A stretch of 64,000 bases of DNA from Kingdonia uniflora (Eukaryota; Streptophyta; Magnoliopsida; Ranunculales; Circaeasteraceae), in NCBI GenBank assembly GCA_014058105.1, contig JACGCM010000669.1, positions 3,782,001 to 3,846,000 on the forward strand, given 5' to 3'. Of the stretch, positions 53,311-64,000 are shown in pieces; position 1 is the first letter of the stretch; the number at the start of each line of letters is the position of its first letter. The translations under genes and the position numbers were made by a program. The notes beneath the pieces were generated by a model. It ran no database searches. It was not told where the DNA came from and worked only from the letters and a program-made list of their open reading frames with translations.

Positions 53311-53670
53311 ATCGTGAGGAGTTATTCTCAGCGTGCTCATCAGGCAGCAGATGGTCGATTCCATATCAAAGCTGCAGAACTTCATGAGGGGTATTTTTGT
53401 CGATTGCCTTATGAAGCTGTTTTACCAGAATGGCCATTAAATCTAGCCGGACTAGATGATGAAGGTAAGCATGCAGAATATGATCACTTTTTCTGGTGTG
53501 ATGTATTCTATAGGTCACTGCTGAGTACCACGGTACAGGAACTGACTGTTCGACAGCTCGTGTGTGATAAGATTATTGAAGAGGATGCAAGGGCAACAAG
53601 AGAAGAGATAATTTTGTGTTGGGAGGCGAACCATCGAGGCTGCTTTAGATATGACTGGAGAGCTCGGTAA
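53311..53670 (+). pseudogene. Antisense extra ORF b, copy B (start codon lost)
   Basis: About 119 codons stay open, homologous to 4323-4703: AHQAADGRFHIKAAELHEGY, LPYEAVLPEWPLNL, DVFYRSLL and VRQLVCDKIIEEDARATREE. Where copy A has ATGGTGAGG this copy has ATCGTGAGG, so the ancestral start seems mutated. Family unknown. Confidence 0.55.
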
Positions 53671-54688
53671 GCACAAAGTGTGAGAGCTCGTAATAAGTAA
53701 TCTATTTTTAGTATTCTGTGTTGGTATTCGAATAAATGTAAGATGAGGCATAGTTGATGCATCGATCTAATTAAATAAGAATAAAGTATTATCTTTTACT
53801 ATTTTGTGTACGGATATTGTGGATGACAGTTGTAGGATTTTAACAACTGTATAAATATCTTTGAATTTTGAATATTGAATAATTTTAAAAATATTGTACG
53901 ATCTTGGTAGAGTATAAAAGTAAGGTGATTGGTCGTTTGTACTGTGTTGAGGAAGAGGTGTAGAAATTTTAATGGCAGACAATAGAGACAGACGTGATGA
54001 TAGTAGGCGTTATCACAGAAGTCATGATGATGCTTTTAATCGAAAAGATGTGCCTGTAGAGACGTAGGGGTGACTGACACATGTCTGAAGGTGTCGTCAT
54101 TTCGAAAACTGAGGGAGAGTATAAAAACTGGTATCTCTCACCCTCATAAATTATCAACAGTTGAAGAGAGTGAAAAAAAAGTGGTGTAAATTTTATCTCC
54201 AAAGAGAGTAAATGTTTGAGTTCTGAGTTTGATTTGAAAGGGAAAGTTTCATCTGGCGATATAAAACCTGTGGAAAAGTGACAGGAGCAGTCATTCTCGG
54301 GAAGACGGTTGGGTAAAACAGAAGATTGTTGTTCTTCAAGTACAGGTTGGTGACATACGTCTCTGTTTGTTTGATTTGTTGTTACTTAGTAATTTGTATG
54401 TGTATCGTTTTGGATTGATGGGTACAGGGGTTTGATAATGAAGGGGTTAAGATATTTGAATTCATGATGATAGAATTCTGTTGTGTATAAGTTTTGGTAT
54501 ATGAATAGACTGTAGAGAGAGAAAATGCTTGCTTGAAGAAGGAGAGGGAAAATTGAAATGATCAATTTTTATTTTTTGTTTTGGGAAATTGTAAAGTAGA
54601 TGTATTGACTGGGTAGAAGGTGGGGTTGTTTTTACTGTATGTAGAGTAGAGATAATGATAAAATATTGTGTGTATCTGTAGGTCCAGT

Positions 54689-57600
54689 ATGCGTTCCAAA
54701 CCTAGTATTCTCACTAGTAGATTTCTAGTGTCTTCAAGTTCGGAGGAAACCTCATCCTCGGGGAGGGAGGACGAGTGTAGTACCATGGAAGAAACTGTAG
54801 ATAGTGTAAAGATGATTGTAGAGGTTGGGAAAACCAGTAAAATTGAGAAAGGGTGAGATAAAGAGGATAAATAAATTATTTATCATATATCCGGAGGAAG
54901 TAGATGTAGGTAAAGAATTTTTGAAATATAAAAAAAAATTACAAGGGGAACGGGGAAGTTATCTGGAGGACCAAGGTCGCTGGTTTAGGGCCTATGTCCC
55001 AGGAAAGGGGGAGAAGGCGGTATACTACCAAGTCCCTTGCTTGTAAAAGTAGAAGAATGAGAGAGGGATTGGTGAGGATGTGAATCTCTTGTACTATAAT
55101 GGCCTGGGCTATCAAGCTTGAGTGATAGGTTTTTATGTTATTTGAATCAGGTCGTGTATGGCCTGAAGATTCCTTTGACTTTCTTTCAAAAAGGGGTCAT
55201 GAATGTATTGCAATGTTGCCCTGCCCAGCTGAATGGGAATGCATATGAGATGGTGAGGGTATGTGAGGCACTGAATGAAAAATGGAGAAAGGAAGGGACT
55301 GATAAGCAGTTCGAAGCTGAAGATGTGTTCAAATTGTATAAGTGGAAATATGTTAAAGGTCGAAGTAGTGGTTACCTGTATAGTGATTCATCGAGGCCAA
55401 AAAATTTTGACTTTAAATCTGCGGGTAGACCATAGAACGATCACCTTATGTGGGTAGAGGGTAACTGTATGCAGGTTTCAGATGAACCAGCGCTTGAACT
55501 GAACCATAAATATTATAATCTAAGTAAGTAACATTGACCAATCTTCGAATAACCAATAACATGTCTTCGAGCTATTGAATAATGTTTTGTTTCATGCTTT
55601 GGCAGAACCCAATCCTTCATTTACGCCTGATAAAACTGGCCTGTTCGACTGCGTTGCTCGAGATCAGGACGAGTTAAAGCACGCACTTGGTGAGCTCGGT
55701 ATCCTTAGAGATAAAATGGTAGATTTTGTGGTACCCAAAGTACAGCAGGCTCACGAAAAATGAGTTATGGCTGAGGGGAAAACTTATTTAACTGTTGATG
55801 ATGTCTTTAGTCTTCCACCTCCTGCACCTCAGACCACCAAATAGACTACTCAGAGGTTAGGGAAGGCAGCTCGGCAGAGTACCCCTGCTACTGGGGTGGG
55901 GGCCACAGAATAAGAGATCGCAAAGACTGTCTTTGGAGATATGGAGAAGAGACTGGAAGTGGGTGTGGTTGCTCCTACCGAGGCCGAGAAGAGCTCGATG
56001 AAGAGAAAATGGCATGAGGAAGAGGGTAGTTCTTGAAGTAATCCTAATGCTGCTGCCAAGATGAAGGAGCTCGAACTAAAATACTGTCTAATGGTTGGGA
56101 TGGATCTGAAGCAGCTCAATGATAAGTATCACAAACATACTTTCGCAGTATGTGTTTAAAATCATCAATTGTCTTTGTATTCGGACTAAAAGTTGTTGCA
56201 TTGAATTTTTCTTTGTGCATTGTTGTACTGATAGCTCTCAATGCTGCTGAAGGGGGCAACGAAGTGTCTGGACAAGAGGAGCCAAGAGTTCGGAGATCTT
56301 TCAGTAAAGTTTGATACTCAATCGGCTCATATGAAGGAGCTCGAAGCTGAGCTCAAGCTTGAGAAAGATAAGAGAACTGAAGATGCTAAAGCGGTTACAG
56401 AAAAATATAGACTGCTAGCAGAGCATGATGACCTTATGTCAAAATCACTCAAAACACTTTTAGTGGAAATAGATCACTTCGTTTAATCTTTTATGATTTT
56501 GGATTGAGTAAAGCGGATATGGAGCTAGGCCGGACTGATAAATATGGTGAAATTGTTTTCCCTTCAGAGGTTGCGGAGGAAGTGATGGATGATGCTGTTG
56601 TTTCTCCTTAGAAAATGTTGGAGCTTCCACCATAAAGTACTGAGCCAGTCCGATCGGCTAAAAAAATGTTGGATCCTCTGTCAGAACATACTGATCCAGC
56701 CTATCCAATTGGGAAAATGTTGCAGCCTCTATCTGAGGTAAAAATTAGCAAGAATCTTTAAATGTTCTGTGGTATTCTATTTTTGATTTTATACAGCTCA
56801 CTTGATTTGAATGTGATTGTACTTTTATTGTCATACACTATTTGAGTTTGATTGATGCTTTGAAATGTGTTCTTTTTGAATGTCTATATGATAATAAGAT
56901 ATTTGTAATCTGTGTAGAAGATAGAGCGATTGAGAAACACTAATTCCGAACTGGAGAGAACGTTGAGTAGAGTGAGGGATTCCGTGGCTCGTATTCAGCA
57001 GGTAATACAATTAAATATGAGAGAAGGCAATTTAAACTTAATTATGAGAAAACATTTAAAGAATTATATGACCTCCAGTGTAGATATGCTAAGATAAAAA
57101 TAGAGAGGGACGAGGTGCTAAGAAAGGAAGTAAAAATGAGGGTATTAGTTCGAAAACTAAAAGAGTTGACTTGTCTTAATGACCCGAGCGATTAGCCTAG
57201 GTGTCAAAGTATGTTGATAGCTCTGAAATGGTATTTCGAGGTCGAATTTAATGGTGAACGGGGTTTAAAAAAACTTATGTAGTACTTTTGAATGAAAGAG
57301 GTGTAGTTTTGGACCCAGCACGAGTTATGTTTTTAGCTCAAGAAGCACGTAATCGTCATAGTTTAGAGGCGAGAAAATGTTCTGCTTGAGCTGGTATGTT
57401 TTCTGTATGGGGCGATGTAGAACCTTTATCTGATATGTTTGGTTTTATGTAGGATCAGAGGGTCATGAGAATTATATTTTTCAGGATAAGAAAAGAGCAA
57501 ATAGAGGTTCAGCAACAATTAGAGGGTGAGTTAAAGGAGTTGAAAGATGTAATATCACAACATGTTGAGCAAAAAATGTCTTTAGCGACACGATTGTCAA

Positions 57601-59561
57601 AAGAAGTGACTGTTTGAATGAAGGTAGAAGCTGATGTGAGGGCGTTAGGTGTATTGCAAAATGAAATGCGTAGGCGACTACACAGGGTGCATATGCAATT
57701 GAATGAGCATTTGTATCCGTCGCGAGCAAAAGTCAGAGCTCACACAGAGCATGAGTGTCATATAGATAGTGTTATTGATTTTTATGGGGGAGAACTTGCG
57801 AGGGTAGAGAACGAATTTAGGAAGTTCGTAACAGAATGTGGGAAGGATTTTGATGTTGAGAATGCCAAGGCTAAAAATATGTGGTTCAGTTGAGATATAG
57901 GGGAAATTATTAGTAAGAAACCTATTCCTAGGTCGAGGGAACTGTCATCAGAAGAGGATGAGGAGAAGGTCAAGAGTCTGATACCTTGATCGCGGCGTAA
58001 ACAACGCCAGCAGGAGGTAGTGACTTTTACAGCTTCTATAGATGTTAAAGTAATGAGTAAAAAGAGTTTGAGAGATAAAGGGCAGTCTTCGTATATCTCG
58101 AAGAGGCAAAAATAGGGTATTCCCGTTTTTTTTACCGGCCCTGCATATGTGTTAGATCTTTGTATACTATTTTTGATGATAAATAAAACTGTTCTCTGTG
58201 ATGATAAATAGAACGATGTATCTATATTACTCAAATACCATGTTCCTGATTTAAACTTGATAACTATGATATGTAATTTGTTAGTATAAGCGAACTATAG
58301 CAAACTATTATAAATGTAAACTGTTATGACAGGTAAAACTGATAGCTATTCAATGTTAATGTGACGCGTTACGCGTTCAAAATGAACAGTTGAATGCTGA
58401 GCTAAGTTCATGTCAGGGGGAACTACAGAGCGTTACTGAATTATAAGAAAAAAACTAAGGTAGAGATTTAAAAGAGGGAAGTACATGAATCTGTGTGACT
58501 AAGACACTGTGAGAAAAAGAGGTTGAACTAGTCGTTTCACTGAGAAAGATAGAGGGATTAGAAGAAGTGATAAGGAAAAAGGGTGTTAAAGTTGTAGGTA
58601 CCTCTGAACAAGCAAGCCACAAGGGGTTGAATTGACATATGCTCAAACTCAAGTTACAGAACTATTGGCAGTGTTAGAGGAGGAAGGAAATACTGTGAAA
58701 GACCTGTAATTTCAAGTAAATATGCTCGTGGTGAAGATAACAGATATGCGAGCAGAGATAATAGATATGCGAGCTCGTGCTCGTAATTATAAAGTATTGT
58801 GGCGAGTTGCTGATATGATGATAAAAAAGATGGAAGAGGTTCGTAATCAACATAACGAAATCATTAATAAGTACTGGAGAAAGGTATATATGCTAGAACA
58901 TACCGTTTAATCGTGAGAGCTAGATAACTTTAAGTATAAAGAGGAGAATACGGAATTGCGTAATGTAAATACCAAATTGGAGGCGAATCTGCTTAAGGTT
59001 GTGATAAGTCTCGACGACAGTACTGCAAATAGAAAGTACCATGAGGTTGAAGTGGAGGGGGAAATGTCTATGGTTTGCAGTATGGACGAATTCATGACAA
59101 TATTGGAATATCAGAATACTGATGTATATAAGGAAAAAAAAAGTGGATATACGTTGTGTATATTTGGAGGCTATGCTGAAGGAAGCTCAAAGAAAACTTA
59201 ACGAGCTTATTCTGTCTAAATAGGTATAAGTGAGGCAGGTGATATGTATGAGAGAGATATGGCAACAATTATTTTATTCTTTGTAGCAGAGTTCAATAGA
59301 TTGGAAGCAGAAAGCATAACTGTTTATGACAAGTTAGTTGTACAAGGTGCACAGTGTGAAATGAGGTTGGTTCGATCTGAGAATCTGGATCCCATGGTGT
59401 CAAAAATTGAAGCTCTTAAAGAGAGTATGATTAAGGAAGGCAAACAAATTGTTGTCGGTAGGATGCCAGAGTTTATGCATCGTCGTCTGTATAAGGGTTA
59501 TTCAAGTAATGTTGAGATTCCTCCAGGTGATAGTTTAAGTGAAAGCTCTGGTGAGGAATGA
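54689..59561 (+). pseudogene. Antisense extra ORF c: Transposase_28-like domain plus long coiled coil, copy B
   Basis: A gene-like series of segments. Leader 54689-54840 (MRSKPSILTSRFLVSSSSEE). Domain 54880-55435 includes YPEEVDVGKEFLKYKKKL, VVYGLKIPLTFFQKGVMNVL and CPAQLNGNAYEMVRVCEALN, fitting PF04195. Apparent introns have donor GTAAGT near 55524 with acceptor GGCAG near 55606, and donor GTATGT near 56150 with acceptor near 56235. Coiled-coil segments follow at 56241-56486 (MKELEAELKLEKDKRTED), 56920-57000, 57618-57893, 58722-58910 and 58956-59201. The C-terminus at 59244-59561 ends YSSNVEIPPGDSLSESSGEE. A PVRSAKKMLDPLSEHTDP-like repeat lies at 56640-56735. Stops and shifts interrupt it, so this copy is probably dead. 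Known PF04195 proteins come from plant gypsy elements; function unknown. Confidence 0.6.
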
Positions 59562-59769
59562 GGCATAACGACTGTGATAAGGTTTTATATATATTAAACG
59601 AATATAGTAGATAGAGTATATGAAGATAGGACTGTTGACAAAAGAATGATCTGTACTAACCTTATGATGAACCAACGATAATGTATGAGTTGGATATCTG
59701 TTTATAGAATGAGTCCAAAGGCTTTTATATAGTAGATAGTTGTTGAGGCAACAAACGTATAAAAACATA

Positions 59770-60212
59770 GAAGATCGGTTTGGCGTCAACCATAAACGAT
59801 CTATAATGTGATATGTGATCAGTTTTGCCAAAGTAACAAACGATCTGTAATGTATTAGATGATCAGTTTGGCCAAAGAAATAAATGATATGTTAATGTAA
59901 TAGATAATCAGTTTGACCAAATAACCAAACGATCTATAATGTAATAGATGATCAGTTTGGCTAAAACAACAAACGATTTGTAATGTATAGAAGATCAGTT
60001 TGGCTAAAGCAGCAAATGATCTGTTAATGTAATAGATGATCAGTTTGGCCAAAGAACCAAACGATTTATAATGTATAGAAGACCAGTTTGGCTAAAGCAA
60101 CAAATGACCTGTAATGTATAGAAGATCAGTTTTGCTAAAACAACAAATGATCTGTAATATATAGAGTATTAGTTTGGCCAAAGCAACAAACGATCTGTAA
60201 TCTGTATATAGA
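59770..60212. repeat. 44-bp tandem repeat, ten units, in the Tat 3' spacer
   Basis: The unit is approximately GATCAGTTTGGCTAAAGCAA followed by CAAATGATCTGTAATGTATAGAA. Ten copies of 43-47 bp with 5-25% differences. Two sub-variants seem to alternate, ending in TGTAATAGAT or TGTATAGAA, which hints at higher-order units. It lies between the integrase end and the antisense gene. Confidence 0.9.
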
Positions 60213-60420
60213 AGTACTTGTTGGATATATTAGAGAAGTACTATAATGTAGGGCAATCAAACACAAGTATTTAATTGGTGTAAGATTGACGTACAAAGAA
60301 TGTTTTTGATAGAGTATTGTATGAAATAGTAAAAAGTACTTAGATGTATGGGATCAAACATAAGTCTTTTAATGATATAAGATCGTCATACAAGATAGAT
60401 TGATTTTATAAAGGTACATT
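60213..60420. repeat. ~100-bp direct repeat, two diverged copies
   Basis: The copies begin AGAAGTACTATAATGTAGGG (60234) and AAAAGTACTTAGATGTATGG (60332). Both contain ATCAAACA.AAGT and a later AAGAT.G.C.TACAA block. Confidence 0.55.
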
Positions 60421-60431
60421 GTGATAGATTA

Positions 60432-63400
60432 TTATCTTCGATACAACTTCAATCTCCTTGTGTTCCAAGGATTAGGTACTCGCTCTCCATATTCAGTGGC
60501 GAGATCGTAAGAACCAATGCCACTTTTTCCAATAATGACAAAAGGACATTCCCAATTTTTGACCAATTTCTCAGCATTGACTTCTTTTTTGTGCTTGAGA
60601 ACTTCTCGGAGGACGAGATCTTTGATTTTAAATTCTCTATGACGAACTCGCTTCTTATAAGATCGGGCTAAAGCCTGGTGGTATCTTCCTAAATTCATGA
60701 TTGCTCTGTCTTGAGTCTCCTTGATCCAATTCATGTTATATGACAACTGGAATTCATTTTCTTCATCTGTCATGGTATGGTCGAGTAATGGGTGATAATA
60801 TTGAGTAGGGATGATTATTTTTGTACCATATGCCATGAGGAAAGGCGTGTATCCGGTTGATACCCGAGGTATTGTGCGATATACCCATAATACATGTGGT
60901 AATTCTTGGACCCAATTACCCTTCTTCTCTGTTAGGCACTTCTTAATTCCATCTACGATAGTGCGATTGGTGATTTCAGCCTGACCATTTTCTTATGGGT
61001 AACATGGATTGGAGGGGGAGTGAATGATGTTGTGTTGATTGAGAAACTCAACGACTCTAGAGCCAACGAATTGAGGTTTATTGTCAATTCTGATGAGATA
61101 GGGGCAGCCAAATCGAATGATGATGTTTTCCCATATAAACTTGATGATTTTGCCTTCTCGTGCGACATAGCGGGAGTGCTTCTACCCATTTTGTAAAGTA
61201 ATCCATTGCAACTAGGAGGTATTTCCTTTTGCCTGGTGTTGTGGGGAACTCTTCTACGAGGTCGAGGGCCCATCCTTTGAACGGCCAAACAACGTTGTTG
61301 GAATGGAGCTCCAAGACTGGAGCTCGAATTTGGGGGTCGTGTCGTTGGCAGGCATCGCACTTGCTAGTAAGTTCAATGGCTTGAGCATTCATTTTAGGCT
61401 AGAAGACTCCTTGAGTAAGAGGGCTATTGGCTAGAGATCGTCCTGCTGCATGGGAACCATAAGTGCCTTCGTGAAGTTCATGCAGGTATTTTATAGCCTC
61501 TTTGTTCGATAAATATTCGAGGTACAGTTCTATGACCAAAATTTTGTATAGGAGATCATTTTCTACAATGTATCGCTTAGCATTATCAAGAACGTGTCAT
61601 CTTTCGGTGGGATCTTTAGGGAGTTCGCCGTCAAACATCTTTTTTGTTCCAATATATGTAAGGAAAGGTCATCTCCAATTGTTCTCGTCCTCTTCAACAC
61701 CCTAGTATTAACAAAATTTGAGCTTACGATGTTAATGCTGGGGTGAATAATACTTCGATCTTGAGATATCGAGCTTCTATGCCGAGGACTCCTGCCAGAT
61801 AGGCGAGGGAATTAGAATATCTATTTTCTCCGCGCGGTAGATGTTCAATAGTAATCTTCTTGAATCTGCGCATTCTGTCAGCTACTACTACTGTGTAATC
61901 AATCATCTTTCCGTTCTTCTAGAATTTTTTTGTGCAATGGTTCACATTGAGTAAAGAGTCCGTATACATAGATAATTCAGAAACTCCAATCTCGAGGGCC
62001 ATTTCTAGACTATGAATCATATTTGGCCTCATTGTTGGCAGCTTCGAAATTGAGTCTAATTGCTTTTTCGATCCTATTATTGGAAGGTGTGATAAGTAGG
62101 ATTCTGATGCCTGATCCTGCAGGTCCAGAAGATCCATCAGTTAAAAGACACCATCCCTTTTAAGTTATCCAGTCTGACATTTCTTTGAACTGCTCTTCAT
62201 TAGTATCTGTACTGTCTTCTTCCCAGTCAGGATCTTCTACTAAGAAGTCTGCAAGAAAATCTGCTACTGCTTGACCCTTTTTAGAATGTCGTGGTTCAAG
62301 ACGTATGTCATGTTCGCCAAGAATGACCGACCATTGTTGTACTCATTTGGATATTTCTCATTTGGATAAGATCTCTCGCAAAGGGTAATTTGTCACTACC
62401 CGAACTGAGTGGGCTTGAAAATATTGTCTCAATTTTTACGATGTGTAGACGAGAGCTAAGAGTAGTTTTTTGATCTTAGTATACCGGGATTCTGCTGGAG
62501 TGAGAGTTTTGCTATTGAAGTAGACATGTTTCTCTGTCTTCTCATCAAGTCGAATGAGAACATAACTTAATGATTCGTTGGCAACTGCAAGATATATGGT
62601 GAGTTTTTCCCCCCATTAGGTGTACTCATCGCTGGTGGTGTACCCAAGTAACGTTTGATCTCCTGAAATGTTGTTTTACACTCTGTTGTCCACTCGATCT
62701 CAGGATCCTTCTTAAACTTCTTTTTTGTTGTGCCTTCACGCAATACGTTAAACAACCATCGACATCGATCTGAAGACTTCGAGACAAAAGGATTTATTGC
62801 AACAATCTTGCCTGCTAACTTCTGTATGTCTTTCTTTATTTTTAAAGAAGGCATAGACAATAGTGCGTGAATATGATCTGGATTGGCATCTATACCTCGC
62901 TTACTGATCAAATGTCCCAAGAATTTGCTTGACTGGACCCCGGACTGGCATTTGTCAAAGTTGAGTCTTGTCTTGAAAAAACATAGAATTTTTTGAAAGT
63001 AGTGTGTAAATATGTAATATGGTTCTCCTTCTTAAGACTTTTACACAACATATCATCAATGTAAACTTCCATCATTTTTCTAAGGTGATCTTTAAAGATT
63101 TGTGTCATCAATCGCTGATAAGTGCCCCAGCATTCTTAAGACCGAATGGCATTACCTTATAGCAGTAAATGCCATGTTCTGTAATGAAAGCTATTTTCTC
63201 TAGATCATCAGGTAGCAGAGGTATTTGATTGTACCCTGATGGAGCATCCATCATGGATAAGAGTTCGTGTCCCACAATAGAATTGAGCATATGGTTTATG
63301 AAGCAGAAAACTATCCTTTGGAGTATGTTTGTTGAGGTCCGTGAAATCCACGTACACTCTGATCTTGTCGTTCTTCTTTAGGACTGCTACAATGTTCGAG

Positions 63401-63800
63401 ATCCATTATGGGTAATTGGCCTTTCGGATTAAACCAACTTTGATGAGTTTGTGGATCTCTTTATTGACTTCTTCTCAGAGTCTTGGTGCTAAAGTCCTCT
63501 ACTTTTGTTTGACAGCTTTAGTTTTTTTTTCAAATTGAGCTTATGGCAGGCCAAATTTGGATCAATGTTTGGCATTTCGTAAAACATCCAAGTGAAGACA
63601 TCACTATTGTCTTAAGGAACTGGATGAGAGCATCTCAGTCTACTATGGGCAGAAGAGTGCCAATATATCTCCCTCGCTTGTCTTCACTAATTTTGACGTA
63701 CTCTGTGGTTTCTGCGCTGGGCAGATGGTTTTTTGTAGAGTTCACTGTATAGTTTTTTGTAATGTTACCTGTTATTTTTAGTAATTACTATGCGAGCTGT
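60432..63800 (-). pseudogene. Tat-type gypsy pol (RT, RNase H, second RNase H-like, integrase)
   Basis: Read on the - strand. The RT N-terminus lies near 63600 (VFTWMFYEMPNIDPNLACHK). IRVYVDFTDLNKHTPKDSF follows near 63370, MDAPSGYNQIPLLPDDLEKI at 63240, MPFGLKNAGA, then catalytic MMEVYIDDMLCKSLK at 63070. RNase H starts at MGHLISKRGIDANPDHI (62920). The second, RVT_3-type domain at 62140-61920 is characteristic of Tat elements (DGSSGPAGSGIRILL, NNEAKYDS). Integrase shows CDACQRHDPQIRAPVLELHS and DLVEEFPTTPGKRKYLLVAM (61390-61230) and a C-terminus beginning MAYGTKIIIPTQYYHP at 60836 and ending RRLKLYRR at 60432. Many stops, so non-functional. Confidence 0.9.
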
Positions 63801-64000
63801 GGCTATGATGACTCTGGTACGATGGCAACAAAATTTTTACATGCTCAAGCTAACTTCTTACTTCCTTTGATTTCATATATGCCGCCATCCATTCAAATCG
63901 CAATGTCAAATGATAGGTTAATGGAATAGCTCACATATTATGTAACCAGTAACGTCCCATTATCCCCAAATAATGGGATTTTGCATTAATAACATAAAAG
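63801..64000 (-). other. Upstream pol of the Tat element, not resolvable
   Basis: Presumably the protease-RT linker, but no diagnostic motif can be read before the window ends. Confidence 0.35.

Larger units (their letters stand above)
50871..64000 (-). mobile_element. Tat-type Ty3/gypsy element (copy B), 3' part, runs off the right edge
   Basis: Order in element sense (- strand, high to low coordinate): RT, RNase H and integrase (63800-60432), tandem repeats (60420-59770), extra genes on the opposite strand (59561-52130), polypurine tract (51667-51654) and 3' LTR (51653-50871). Plant Tat elements are known for long pol-LTR spacers with tandem repeats and extra ORFs, some antisense; this layout fits. 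The left border cuts the older gypsy element at 50870. Confidence 0.8.

Noticed and set aside
57240..57480. Possible organellar (plastid-like) insertion
   Set aside because: A short stretch looked RuBisCO-like by eye, but it is too brief to support, and the flanks are continuous with the Tat antisense gene region.
54689..59561. Functional host coiled-coil gene
   Set aside because: Internal stops, location inside a Tat element and homology to the broken copy at 5651-8180 point to an element gene.
1..64000. CRISPR arrays, rRNA or complete tRNA genes
   Set aside because: Tandem repeats at 45824 and 59770 are retroelement-associated, without regular unique spacers. The only tRNA-like sequences are incomplete and SINE-like. 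The window is plant nuclear DNA.

Overview
The window is nuclear DNA of a flowering plant, almost certainly a eudicot. It is AT-rich, holds two intact protein-coding host genes, and most of the rest is decayed transposable elements of typical plant families: Ty1/copia, Ty3/gypsy chromovirus and Tat-type elements, L1-like LINEs, PIF/Harbinger, TRIM and SINE-like pieces. The species cannot be named from the sequence alone.

Host genes. (1) A complete urate oxidase (uricase) gene lies on the + strand at 16006-40610. I rebuilt eight exons, all with GT-AG borders and matching phases. They give 308 residues ending in SKI, a PTS1-like peroxisomal signal. Its 927-nt coding sequence is spread over 24.6 kb because introns 1, 3 and 5 are filled with transposons. 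(2) An intact intronless gene at 41703-43154 encodes a 483-aa membrane-anchored GT4-type glycosyltransferase.

Layout. 1-2000: copia 3' end, LINE RNase H, SINE-like piece. 2151-8785: inverted Tat-gypsy fragments, with an LTR at each end in opposite orientation, a gag fragment, antisense extra ORFs and a ~1 kb imperfect palindrome. 8831-15774: a Tourist-like MITE abutting a 6.6 kb PIF/Harbinger element. That element has TIRs and TAA/TTA target sites, a Myb/NAM-like ORF, a DDE transposase ORF and a captured plant-mobile-domain (PMD) gene, all broken by stop codons. It ends about 230 bp upstream of the uricase start codon. 16006-40610: uricase, with six assignable intronic elements (two LINEs, two copias, a TRIM and a chromovirus), all antisense to the gene. 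41455-43200: glycosyltransferase. 43971-44781: GC-rich solo LTR with AAGTT target duplications. 45000-46010: LINE and copia scraps and a hairpin tandem array. 46447-50830: decayed gypsy gag-pol. 50871-64000: a large Tat-type gypsy element on the - strand, running off the right edge. It contains pol, a 44-bp tandem repeat array, a multi-exon-like gene on the opposite strand, then PPT and 3' LTR.

The most interesting system is the antisense extra gene set of the Tat elements. A Gly-rich small ORF, a ~126-aa ORF of unknown family and a long coiled-coil protein with a Transposase_28-like domain occur in the same order in two separate elements (2.9-8.2 kb and 52.1-59.6 kb). Second is the Harbinger element carrying a PMD gene and seven copies of a subterminal near-palindromic motif.
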